Part shown: positions 36,600 to 47,399 of the stretch, piece after piece
Position numbering within the stretch: the stretch's first letter is position 1
Layout: each line of letters opens with the position of its first letter
Origin: Gnetum montanum
Taxonomy: Eukaryota > Streptophyta > Gnetopsida > Gnetales > Gnetaceae
Reading direction: 5' to 3'
Assembly (NCBI GenBank): GCA_015680685.1
Contig: MNCI01004126.1
Span: 877,456-941,455, forward strand
Length of the DNA stretch: 64,000 nucleotides
Program-made: the position numbers and the translations under genes
Notes under the pieces: model-generated
Database searches by the model: none
Seen by the model: the letters and a program-made list of their open reading frames with translations, nothing else
What the model was told of the DNA's origin: nothing

Positions 36600-39122
36600 G
36601 TATGCGTTAACATAACCGTATGTGTTACGCTCTGTTGGACTGAAGGGTGCTCTGAAGTGTTAGATGGTGGAGGAGTGTACATGGCCTCAATCGCTTGTTA
36701 TTGTGAGAGTTTATCTAGACTTTTGGTTCTAAAGTAAGGTCTTCTCTTTTTATAGTTGTTAGAACCAGCAGCAAGTTGGATATTTACAGCTCTCACAACG
36801 TGACGTTGCTATGGCTGAGGAGGAAGTTCCCCTTATTGGAGCAGGAGGTGTTATGGGAACTACTTGTGGTGGAAGAGGTGTGGATGGATTAGGAGGATGG
36901 TGTGGGTATGGAGTGTCCCTCAAGGGAGAAGGAGTCCTTCTAAAACACTCCCGAGCTTAGTAGTGACAGTTGGGGGTTGTGTGATCCATAGAGTCACTTG
37001 GAGAAATCGGCTGCTGCACATAATAACCATATGGATCAGGCTGCCAGTAAGGGTACTGTTGTGTTGGTGGTGGCATCCCCCATGACTATGGATATTGCCA
37101 TTGCTGATGCTGTTCGATGGGCTGTGGTGGAGTTCCACTTGGATAATACGTTAGTGGTTGGTGGAACTTCCTTGAATTACCTTGTGGGTAAGGTAACCTT
37201 TTGGGTGTTTGCCATTGGTTGAGTCTTGGATTAAGCGCATACACCCCAGACTCCTGTAGATGTGAGATGATGGGGAAACATCCCTTAGGATGGTCATAAT
37301 GGTAGATCTCACATCCACCATCATCGTCTAAATCAGAATCCTCAGCCACATCAGAGTTAGTGATTTTTCCCTTACCCTTGTTATGTGCAGGGCCTAAATC
37401 TCTCCACTTTTTCTTACCTTTGTCACTACTTTGCTCAACCTTAGACTCTTCTACAATTTTTAAGATAGTTTCGATTTTAGAGTCTAAGGAACTCCATACA
37501 TCATCTACCTTAGCCACTAATTCCATTATTAATTGTTTGATCGGCAAGGTTTTCTGGTTCACCAAATCTTTGAGCAATGAATCATCCTCTTCATCACAAA
37601 ATTTCACTCCCTTCTTTCGAAGGGAGGGATCATAGTTGTACTCTTCTGCACTTTTCCTTTTGCGTAGCTCACCCTCTTCGTTTGCTACTTGCTCCAACAA
37701 GCTACATACTTCATGGGCTCTAAGTTGTGAGAGTCTCCCTTGGGCGTAAGTCCCAAGGGTTCTTCTAGTTTCATTCCTTAGCCCATCCACGATGTGGCAA
37801 AGTTGATCCAGCTGAGTGTACCCATGGCCCGGGAAATGATGTAACAATGTGTAATAGTGGGCCATTGTAGCATCCAAGGGTTCATATGTACCTTGCTTCC
37901 AACCTTGGATCTGCTTATGCAAATTCGACACTCTGAAGTACGTTTGATACTTCTTATTGAACAGTTCTAGCATCGTACTCCACCTCCTGATGGTTTTTGG
38001 TTCTAAGGACTGGTACCAGTTCTCTGCTTCTTTAGTGAGTGTCCTTGGGAACAACTTAAGTTCCTACCACTCATTTTCTATATTCTGCAAGGCACAGGCA
38101 TCGTGGAATGCTTGTAAATGATTTTGCAGATCAACATTGTATCACCATTCAAACCGTGGGATGTTGTTCATGTCTAATCGTTTGATCCTGCTATCCTTTA
38201 AATGCCTTGTGGGAATCCTAACTGCCTCCATTATGTTAAGCATACTTTGGTTTGTGAGTAGGGGCTCATCATGATCATCTCTTTCATGATGCCTATGATG
38301 TCTACATTGTTTCCTACTCTCCCTACGTCCTTGCCCTTGTCCTCTCTCTCGACTTTCACGTCGAGGTCTTTCATCTTTCTTACTTTTATCCTCACCTTTA
38401 TATTCATGGTGGCTGCACCTAGATGTGGAAGGAGAGGATGAGTGATGTGAAGAAGGCGAAGAAGAAGGGGAACCATCACCATGATGATGTTTCTTACCTT
38501 CTCTTCAGCTGCTATGATCCCGATCATGGTGACGATCAAAGTGCCCATCCTTAGCATGAGTGGTTGTTCCCTCTGTGAACAGCTAGTGTTCACGGGCATC
38601 AGAACTAGGGATATGTATCATTGATTGTAGGTTCTGATACTCATCCTCCTCACCATCGTTAGGAGGGGGAACATCCTTTACTAAAGGACCTGTGATAAAG
38701 GGTTCCTCGTCTCCTATTTTGCTAACAACGTGTGGGGACTTGCCCTTCAGAAAAGTATGTTGACTCTCCTACCTTAAGTCTCTTATACATTGGGCATTTG
38801 TGGGATAATAATCCCTCATGTTAAAATCCTCTACAATGTATTCCACGAAATGCTCTTGCATGCCAATCTGTACCAAGGCACGGAAAAGCATATGAGAGAT
38901 TGATCAATCTGGGGGTAACACAATGTTACCTAGCAAGTCTCTCCATCGTAGTTGTTCGTCCTGATAGAGAACAAAAGTAAAGTTAGGAATATACTCATCG
39001 GGATGAGTATATGTCATCCTATATTGTTTAGGACTTGGCTTATTTTGGTTATGTTTTTTATCTTGCCGACTGTCTCGTGTGTGGTCCTTAGGTGGTGAGT
39101 TTCTCTTATGAGAAGAAGGCAT
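36600..39122 (-). pseudogene. gag of element B
   Basis: Gag precursor. The start codon complement ends at 39122 (MPSSHKRNSPPKDHTRDS). Next come the conserved YTHPDEYIPNFTFVLYQDEQ, a basic Ser/His/Arg-rich linker (38230-38600), and then a 322-codon open stretch (37086-38054) holding the capsid core with AENWYQSLEPKTIRRWSTM and FNKKYQTYFRVS, a coiled-coil-like charged segment, and the zinc-knuckle-like CEIYHYDHPKGCFPI in which the second Cys is His. The tail is Pro/Gln/Tyr-rich. A few stops separate the pieces. The most complete gag of the A/B/C subgroup. Confidence 0.85.
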
Positions 39123-39199
39123 TTTGATTGGTGTGCTATTTCACCATTATATATAATTTTTTTCTTGATTAACCCGAAGGTTCGTTAAGGCTCACAACG

Positions 39200-39251
39200 A
39201 TGTGAGTGATATCCCTTATGTTCTATTCGGCGCACAAACACTTAGTCCCCG
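39200..39251 (-). promoter_or_regulatory. Leader next to the primer site of element B (primer site itself in gap)
   Basis: The last bases before the gap read, on the minus strand, CGGGGACTAAGTGTTTGTGC, matching the sequence that starts at the 3' end of the element A primer site (CGGGGACTTAGTTATTTGTG). The rest of the primer site and the LTR junction fall in the N run. Confidence 0.75.
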
Positions 39252-39362
39252 NNNNNNNNNNNNNNNNNNNNNNNNNNNNNNNNNNNNNNNNNNNNNNNNN
39301 NNNNNNNNNNNNNNNNNNNNNNNNNNNNNNNNNNNNNNNNNNNNNNNNNNNNNNNNNNNNNN
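39252..39362. other. Assembly gap (111 N)
   Basis: Lies across the element B primer site and the end of its 5' LTR. The homologous part of the sister LTR (32984-33247) is 264 bp long, so the true missing sequence is probably longer than the N run. Open frames reported through the Ns are artefacts. Confidence 0.95.
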
Positions 39363-40116
39363 CTAAGTCTAAATTAACTAGCGTCAGCATCCATTCCCAC
39401 TTACCGTACACACCCTGAACTGTGCAACTGTGGCTACCAAACGCTAATCATTACTGGGATCACCACACGTAACGCACGTGCTCGAAGTGGTCGTACTAAG
39501 GCACCTAACTAGCCTAAGTGTGATGAGCAGCCGATTCTTTGACTAGCCGTACACATCCGTAGATGCTTGTAATCAAGTCGTACTCATCCCATGTTCTAGG
39601 AGATAAGGGTGAGAGAATCTAATCGTGATGAGTAGCCAATTCCTAGGTTAGCTGTACACATTCGTCAATGCTCGTAACCAAGTCGTACTCATGCCACGTT
39701 ACTAGGAAAAAAATAAATAACATGTAATAAACCTATTCCATGCACTACAAGGTTTATCCACAAAGCTCGTCTTTATTGCCATACAAAACTTACGTTTAGG
39801 TACAAAGCTGCTCGAATAAAGATCCTTTCACTTAGGGACTCTTACTGTGGGCACAAGGAAAAATTCTACCTCTAGAGTGATTAAACTACCAGAGCTTTGC
39901 TAATTCTAGCCTAGGATGAGAAATGAGGGGAGTGCCACCTCTTATTTATAGATTTGGTGGCAGACCGCGATATCACATACGCAATATCGTAGGGACGACG
40001 GGATATTGCGTATGCAATATCCATGGGATGCAATATCGCGACTGCCGCGATATCGCGGCTCATGTGATATCGCGACTGCCGCGATATCGTGGCTCATGCG
40101 ATATCACATCTCATCA
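39363..40116 (-). repeat. 5' LTR of element B (partial)
   Basis: Homologous to 33248-33884 but with an expanded U3 end. 39961-40110 carries eight or more GATATC-type palindromes such as CGCGATATCGCG, including a duplicated unit GATATCGCGACTGCCGCGAT. TATAAATAAG (minus strand) lies near 39945 and the complement of AATAAA near 39771. Ends CTCATCA at 40116. Confidence 0.9.
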
Positions 40117-40121
40117 ATCGT
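40117..40121. repeat. Target site duplication of element B (right)
   Basis: ATCGT, identical to 32979-32983. Confidence 0.88.
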
Positions 40122-41914
40122 TCATACTTTTTCTTTTATTTGTGTGTGTGTTTGTTTATCCATTTGGTTAAATTTTTTCACCTAATAAGTGCTACTGATG
40201 ATGGTATGAACTATATTTCATTGATTGCTAATGCTGGTTTTTACCTTTGAGTTATGATATTGATATTAAGGTTTGGTTCTTTTGATATAGCAGGTAATGA
40301 GTCCACACCATCCATGCATCCATGAATTCCTATGGTCTCTCTTAGCTTGGAATTGTATAGTCCCTTTTCTTAAATAATAAGAACTATCAACAAATCAGTG
40401 ACTGGACGTTTCTCAAACTAAGGACTCAATGATTGAAAAGGGTGTGACTTCAAGGGAACTTGATGCATTTGTGCTGGCCATTCTCTTGGATGCTTGGATG
40501 TTTTCTTCTTGATTTTTTCTTACCATTCCGACGTTACCCCATTATTGGGAAGCTGAGTGAATAAAAATAAAAATAAAAAGTCTTTGCATGGTCTGGTTCT
40601 CACGCAAAATAAAAAAAGCAACAGTGAGAATTCAAAGCACACCCCTTAGATAAATTAATCATTTGGGCTACAAGCACTAGTTGTGGGACTAAACAAACAT
40701 GTTCCCTCTAACTAAGGTCCTTCCTCACTTCGTACTTTCTCCTTTCTCATTTCGTCAGAATGGTGGTGACTCTTTGGTGAAAGCATTCTTGTTACTTCAA
40801 GTGGATGGATGGGCCAAATGTATTAATGCAAAGTCATTGGATGTGGATTGTTTGAGGCTGGATTTGGAATGGGATCTACTACGTCACATTAATGATTAAT
40901 ACACAAGGGACTATACATCACCTTGTTCCTGAGACTCCATTCCATTCTCTTCTTTCCACCATTCTTCCTCCATTTTTTACCTCATTGCCAGTTGTATCAA
41001 TAGTCTGTATTTTGGTTGATGCATTATTTTCTTTTTGGTAAACTCTTGTGGTTAATAATTTAACTCTTTCTTCCAAATGACATTTCTAGAGCCTATGGAC
41101 TCTTTGAATGTGGGATTGTCAGGGCATTAAGGGCATGAGCCTGCTTTGGGGAGGATCCACTAGCATTCCTATTTGGTGCATCCGTTAATTTCTTTCCCTT
41201 AAACATTTCTGCAATCACCATTTATTTTGTTCATTTCCATCTTTCACATCCATTTTATTGGTGTGGCCCTTGTTTCTTTTTCTCCATCTTTCTTATTCCT
41301 TATCTTTTTCCATTCTATTGCTACCGAAGGTTTGGTCTCAGTTATGGAAGTCCTGGTCCAACTTTTTCGATTTTCTCTTAACCCATACACCTTGGGTAGT
41401 CACCAGTATTATATCTCTAGATCCACATTAGCCATATCACAACTTAGCCAATGGAGCTTACACTAAAGCAAGGTATTAACTACATTGTGATTCATTTATC
41501 CTTGCTAATATCATACTGTGTTGTGTGTGCAAATGGAAATCATACAACAACAGATTAGATCTAGAGGAAACACTTGGAATGGAATGATGCTAGAGCAATT
41601 ATGCAAGGAACATGATTGATGACGTGCTTATGGATGGACAACAAAAAGTGCAATCTTGGTGTCGATAGTAACAGACTTCTTCTTCTCTTTTTCTCTCTTC
41701 TCTCTTCTCTCTTAGCTGCCAAATAAGGCTGGATGTCAAATGTGTTTAGTGTTCATTCTTGTTGTCATGAATACTAATTTTTTCATGTATCGTAATGATG
41801 ATCCGTTCACATGTCACCCTATTCACCGTTAGTGTCATTCAAGTCAATAATCCCATACCTTCCCAATATTTTGTAAGGAACTTGAGGATGAATTTTCATT
41901 CAGTCATGGGGGTA
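40122..41914 (+). other. Element A 3' non-coding region, right piece, with PPT
   Basis: Continues the sequence interrupted at 32983 and follows element C block by block: GGTAATGAGTCCACACCATC (40291), AAGGGTGTGACTTCAAGGG (40438), the TCTTTGCATGGTCTGGTTCT block (40581), and TGAGCCTGCTTTGGGGAGG (41138). A degraded middle PPT-like copy is near 41325-41345. The final PPT, CAGTCATGGGGGTA, is at 41901-41914. No gene recognised. Confidence 0.75.
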
Positions 41915-42724
41915 TGATGAGCCATGATATTGTGTACATGATATCGCAGCCTCGATATCGCGTACGTCCTTGAGATATCACGTATGTGATATCACAGCCT
42001 ATAAATAGGAGGTGGCTTTCCCTTGTTCAATCATCTAGAGTTAGTCCCTTAGCCAAACTATAAAAATTTTACCATTCTAGAGTTAGAATAATTTCCATGT
42101 GCCTGCAGTAGGAGTCTCAAAGTGAATAGATCTTTATTCGAGCAAATTGTACCTTAGCACACATTTGTGTACGGAAATAAAGATGAAATTTTGGATAAAC
42201 CTTGCAGCATATGAACTAAGATAAATAGAATTTAATTATTTTTAAATGTTTAAATGATTTCCTAGATAATTAATCTCTCTCAACCCTTGACTCTCCTAGT
42301 TAAGTGCATTCAGTACAATCGCTTTGAGCACGTGTGTAATGCTTGGTAACCCAGTAATGTGTAGCATTTGGTAGTTGTAGTAACATTGCACTGGTTCAGG
42401 GTGCATGTGGTAAGTGAACGGATATTGGTGCTAGGATAATTAGAACTTAGTTAATGAATGGTTAATGAAAGTTAGTCATTTAGTCTCTTCACCTTTCCCT
42501 TATTAGCATAGGTGTTGAAAAGATAAAAGATATAAAAATCATACACCTCAACTTACTTAACCATACAACTATGACGATACAAGTAAGTCTGGGAAGACAA
42601 CGATTGATTAACCTTAAGTGTTCCATTAGGGAGCATAAGCACTTAGTCCTTGGAGTTCAACCATATCACACATGAGATGCTCATATTTGTATGGTTGAGT
42701 GTAGGGGTACCTTGCCACTCATCA
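41915..42724 (+). repeat. 3' LTR of element A
   Basis: 810 bp, TGATGAG to CTCATCA. U3 holds about five GATATC-type palindromes (41925-41995). TATAAATA is at 42000-42007 and AATAAA at 42176-42181. Homologous to 29911-30687 throughout. Confidence 0.9.
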
Positions 42725-42729
42725 AATAC
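42725..42729. repeat. Target site duplication of element A (right)
   Basis: AATAC, four of five bases identical to 29906-29910. Removing one copy together with element A leaves the Ulp1 frame in phase. Confidence 0.7.
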
Positions 42730-44570
42730 ATTAAGCTCTTCTTTAGCTAGTGTATCACTTTCAACATTGATGACATGTCTTTTTGTGTGTTTCTTTGTTG
42801 TATGTGTTAACAAGTTCTTTTGGTTTTGTTTCATCTGACTCTCAAGGAACTTTGCAAATTCTTGAAACATAGTATTACATACAGAATATTTTACTGATGC
42901 TTGATAATCAATAATAAATTTCAGAAGTTGCTTAAGGTACATGATGTATACATCGATGACATCATCATCAAGCCATTGTTTCCACCCAAGTTGGTATACA
43001 GACTTGAAAGATAATCCTATGGCAAAGAATGGAGGAACCAGTGACATAATAAGTACTTCACTATCTAAACTACCTGTGACAAGGAACTACATCACTCTAT
43101 CAATTGTTACACATGATTGACCAATTAGAGTGATGAAGTTTATAGGCTTCATTGTCTAAATTGTAGTAGAAGGTTGATTAATGGGGTTGTTAAGGTCTAC
43201 TTGAACTACAAATGAACAATAATAGGATGGAAGTTAATAGACATAAAGAAGGGATCTAAACAAGTCTACATACATGTTCCTTTATTTGGATGATATTATT
43301 TGGATAATTTTTTGTTATCTTCTTTAACTACGTCAAATAAGTTTTTGATAGCTTTAATTGTTGGCATATTAGTCATTTTTTGTTCGACACATGTACAATA
43401 CAAAGATCATTAGAATTTTCAAAGGATATGAACAATTTACTAAAACTACAAGGTTTTATAACATGGCATAAACCTTTGATAGTATTGATCATGTTGGAAT
43501 TAATGTATCTACTATGATAAATGTTGACTATAACATTTTTTAATGAGATAATTTCTTTATTTAGTGTGAGACTTTGGTTGGCCATTTTTTTTATTATGAA
43601 GAATAAACTTCTAGATACAACTATTCTCTTCAACTACATAATTCTCATTTTTGGCCTTTAATTGGATGTTTTCTTCTATCAAATGTGACCTATTTTATTT
43701 TAGCTACTTCATAACATTCCAAAGTGCTACATTACTTTCACAATAATTATTTAATATGTCAATTACATGTTCTAAATTTTCCTCAATGGATTCACGAGAG
43801 CATTTGTTATGTTGGCAACCTTCATCGATAGTTGGTCTATCATGCTCTTTCATAAAATAGGAGGTCTCAACTTTCTTGGACACTAATGTACTCTTGAATA
43901 TGCTTGTAGGATCCAAATTCACTATTTCATGAAGGTGGGTAGTAATAAAATGAACATTTTTCTAGCAATAATTGAAAAGCTAAGGAACTCTTTCAGATCA
44001 TGTAGTTGCCATAAAGTTCTCTGCCTCTTCATCTCAGACATTATAGTTATTGGGCTATCAAATGGAATACTTTCATTGTTATCCAATGTCCACATGAGTA
44101 AAAATGCATTATTATAAATCTTCTCTTTCATTTCTTTCACTGGAAATAAAGACCACTACATAAATTTGGAGAGAAACAATATCTCTAGAAAATAAGTAGG
44201 ACTATCATCTTTCATATCAAATTTTTGAGCATTCTAAATTAGATGATTCTTACTTTTCTTCCACCCTCAATCCTTGATAGCTACCTCTTTACCACAAGGA
44301 ACTTGTATAACATTTGCAACGTTATGAATGTTGAAGGTGAAATTTTGTCCTTGAATGATAGCTTGTAGAGTACTTCCTACAACTGATACACTATCAGTTA
44401 ACCATCCATAAAAGCTATAAATAAAATTCCTATCATAACTTTCATCCATTGTCATCTAATGATAAATTCCAATTTTCTTTAGTTTTTGAGAAAGGATAGG
44501 TATTTCTGGAAACTCTAAAATTGTTTGCATATTATGTTCATAGACAATGTTAATAGCTACAATCCATGCA
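42725..44570 (-). pseudogene. Ulp1-like transposon gene, N-terminal and middle part
   Basis: Continuation on the minus strand of the gene whose catalytic half lies at 29400-29910. Near 44270-44560 is a region read as FYGWLTDSVSVVGSTLQAI and FNIHNVANVIQVPCGKE, followed near 43922-44140 by YNNAFLLMWTLDNNESIPFD. The spacing resembles the 'putative plant transposon protein' domain. 43704-43922 is charged and helix-rich. 42725-43140 carries the N-terminal part of the Ulp1 domain (GWKQWLDDDVIDVYIMYLKQ). The last ~80 nt of the open frame to 42643 are LTR sequence and not part of the gene. Several stops and frameshifts. Confidence 0.6.
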
Positions 44571-45414
44571 AATAAATAAAAATTTACCATAAAATAAAGA
44601 AAAATACTTGAATTAAGAAATCTATAAAATTAATTCTGAGATTATTTTATATAAAGAACAACAAGTACTCATGTGGAAGATCCCTTTTGCTAATCCCCAT
44701 CATTTTTATATGTTCCATGTTTATACAAAACTTTAATAGTATCCCCCAATGATAAAGAAAATTAAACAGAATAATAGCCTTCTCTAATAATTCTGCAATG
44801 AAATTAATATAAATGAAGAATGATCTTAGCATTGATAATATTTACTAATGCATCTTAATCAATTAAACATTAAACAATGATACCATAAATAATATTGATG
44901 GGGAATTATCTTAACATTGGTAATATTTACAAATGTATCATAATATATTATACATGATGTATTGCTACAATAATGAAATGAACCTTTTCTAATAAATCAT
45001 AAACAATAAAAATTTGCTCAAAACAATGACTAAATCAAGGAGTAAGCAAGTAAATTTTATGATGTATAGATTAACAATAATTAAATTTTACGATGTATAG
45101 ATTAACAATAATTAAATAATGACCATGATCTTAAATTCCAACAAAACCCTAATCCTTATTATTCAAATGGGGTGAAAATCAAGTATTTGCTTACCTTGTG
45201 AAATTTTGGTCAATGGATAGAATAGAAAATAACATCACATCTTACATTATGCAATTGATTAATGAATTCACTAGTCTTTAAGTAATCTTTTTAGATGTTG
45301 TTGTTCTTGAAGTTACATTGATGAGAATAAATATCATGTTTGTAAATTCTTTACTGTACAAAAGCATTTGGTTTAGATAAATTGATAAAAAATTTAATAT
45401 ATTAAAAATGTGAT

Positions 45415-45470
45415 AAGGATTATTCATATTCCTCATTGGTAAAGTTGGGAGCACAATTTACAATCCAATT
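45415..45470 (+). repeat. Direct repeat flanking the Ulp1-like gene (right)
   Basis: Counterpart of 28158-28211 in the same orientation. Downstream, two looser copies of a CAACTCACATGTCCTC...GTGGTTTGCAACCT(G/A)TAA unit occur at about 45490-45580 and 45757-45835. Confidence 0.45.
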
Positions 45471-45839
45471 TCATTCATTAACAACTCACTTTCTACTAAT
45501 TTCAATAACCTACAACTCACATGTCCTCACAAAATACTTTTCCAAAACACCTATGTGATAGTGGTTTGCAACCTGTAATGCACATAAATTATGCTCTCAT
45601 GCATCATGCATTGTGGTCACATTGTAAATAGTGGTCTATATAGAACATGCAACTCGTAGCCCATTGCATTGTCAAAATTTAGTGCTAGGTGTAACTATGA
45701 TGTCCTATACTATGCAGAACCTTACATTCTTTAATACATCTCTCCTACCTAAACTACAATGAACCCATGACTCGCATGTTCTCCCATAAAATTTTTTTGG
45801 TTTCGTGTGAGTCATAGTGGATTGCAACCTATAAAGTAT

Positions 45840-46872
45840 TCCTAAATACATTGGAATGTGAGATGCATACAAGTTGCACTGATACTTGATACAATAAAAA
45901 AATGTTAATATTATGACATTGGAGATATTCAAGGGTTGTTATGATTAGGGATAAAAATTCAAGAGCTAGTGAGGAAAAACTTAAACCATGTCTATGGAAG
46001 GTAAATTTAGAAAAAAGTAAACATGGAGAATTAATGTATAATAGAAAAATATTAATGGAAACAAAACAAGGAATGCTAAAATGGTGTAGCAAAATATTAG
46101 TGAAAGCTAAGAAAAAATTAATGGAAACACTTATAATAGCAACAATGAAATGGAGCTAATGTGAGAAGGATTTGGGCCCCATGCCTATGTAGAAGCTTCA
46201 TGTCAAGTGCTTAGTAGGTAAGAGAGTTTGGATTATATTGGACAACCATTGTCAACGTCACTTATGAATGAAAAGGAAAAGAAATGGACCAAGGAAATGG
46301 AACCTAAAAATTTTTCCCAATGTTGACATCACATTTTCATGAGCACCACATTTCATACTCATGGTCATGCAATGGAGGGATGGACATGGAAGGATGGGTA
46401 TCCATTCATCATGCATAGCATCATATGGCATGGGATGAGGACATAGGTTTTTTATTGTATAATAAGAACAAACATAAATTTTTCTACCAAAGTAGCCTTT
46501 TAATTTTCTTTGTGAATTAATTAATTTCCATGTGATGGATTTGAAGGTTGGAGTGTTTAGGTAACCTTCACTATAAATTCTAATGTTGGTGTAATGACAC
46601 CTATCACTTGTTAGGGACTTTTGATAGAGAACTCATTTTTGCGTTTGATAGGGATATTAATGCACTCCATTTGATCCTTGACCCAAGTGGATTAGAACCA
46701 TTTCTCCCATGAACCCTTACATGGCCATTGCTACCTTAGTCCTTTACATGGTCATGTTGCTATCATAGTCATTTACATGGTCATGTTATGCCATAACATA
46801 TCTTTGTATAGTCTTACTATGCTTGTTCAAGTGTTTTGAATAGTAGTTCTTTTCATTGATGTGTTTAAGTAG
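45840..46872. other. Interval with no recognised gene; short tandem repeat
   Basis: Open frames at 45941-46159 show no recognisable motif. A ~28-bp unit (TTTACATGGTCATGTTGCTATCATAGTCA) occurs about three times at 46717-46797. The segment before 46873 could be the intron of the GST relic, but no exon 1 was found. Confidence 0.4.
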
Positions 46873-47237
46873 ATGTTTGATCAAGCCATTTCTTTGATCA
46901 TGCAATCCAAGGAAAATTCATATGAAAAGGGCAAGGAAACATTGTTGGAATCCCTCATCATTCTCGAAGGAGTTTTGGCCCAAAACAACATCCCATAATT
47001 TAATGATCAAGAATTTGGGGTTGCAGACATTGTTCTTATGTCATTTTCTTCAGGATTCAAGGTTATAGAAGATGAAAGAAAATTCAACCTCCAAATTGAC
47101 AAAAACTTCCTCACAATAACTTCTTGGTGCAAACTTTGCAGAACCAGAGATAGCATTAAGAAAGTTCTCATAAATCTAAACAAAGTTGCTAAGTTCATAA
47201 TTTATCTATGCAAAAAGTTTACAAGTTTTGACTAAAG
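46873..47237 (+). pseudogene. Tau-class glutathione S-transferase relic (C-terminal exon)
   Basis: C-terminal helical domain of a plant tau GST, a cytosolic enzyme that conjugates glutathione to electrophiles. In one phase it reads KETLLESLIILEGVL, then FNDQEFGVADIVLMSFSSGF, then LTITSWCKLCRTRDSIKKVL, then VAKFIIYLCKKF. These follow the tau pattern 'ALE.LEEEL...FFGG..FG.VDI.L....W....E', 'L..W..RC....SV...L.D..K...FV...RK'. One in-frame TAA at 46996-46998 breaks it. No thioredoxin-fold N-terminal exon is visible upstream. The fragment appears to be a processed or broken paralogue. Confidence 0.8.
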
Positions 47238-47399
47238 GCTAGCAATTATGATAATGTATACCATTAGAATTTGGCTTTGTGCTTTTTATCTTTGGGTTCT
47301 AGTTTTTACTTTTAGTTTTAACTAGTACTTTAGTTGGGTCATTTTTTTCAGAGACATTGTTTCTTAAGTATTTGCATGTTCTCTTGAGCTTGTGTTTAA

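Larger units (their letters stand above)
32984..40116 (-). mobile_element. Element B: pol-deleted Athila-like retrotransposon nested in element A
   Basis: Minus-strand element with a perfect 5-bp duplication ATCGT. On the minus strand: 5' LTR (39363-40116, its end hidden by an assembly gap), gag (39122 down to ~36600), protease (~36593-35795), 3' non-coding region, PPT, 3' LTR (33884-32984). No RT, RNase H or integrase. The deletion removes everything from just after protease to the start of the 3' non-coding region. Because it lies within A, it is younger than A. Confidence 0.92.
29911..42724 (+). mobile_element. Element A: pol-deleted Athila-like retrotransposon, split by element B
   Basis: Plus-strand element: 5' LTR 29911-30687, primer site, shortened gag, intact-frame protease, a short fused remnant of the integrase C-terminus, 3' non-coding region, PPT and 3' LTR 41915-42724. 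Element B (32984-40116, opposite strand) sits in its 3' non-coding region. Without B and one duplicate it would be about 5.7 kb, which is far too short for RT, RNase H and integrase, and none of these is present. A inserted into the Ulp1-like gene first, then B inserted into A. Confidence 0.88.

Noticed and set aside
39206-39418. Open frames on both strands across the N run
   Set aside because: They are created by translating Ns as unknown residues. The flanks are LTR and leader sequence of element B.
42643-42724. C-terminal extension of the Ulp1-like open frame (to 42643)
   Set aside because: This part is the end of the element A 3' LTR read antisense. The coding sequence stops at the target duplicate.
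45941-46159. 72-codon Lys/Met-rich frame
   Set aside because: AT-rich chance frame with no motif and no second copy in the window.
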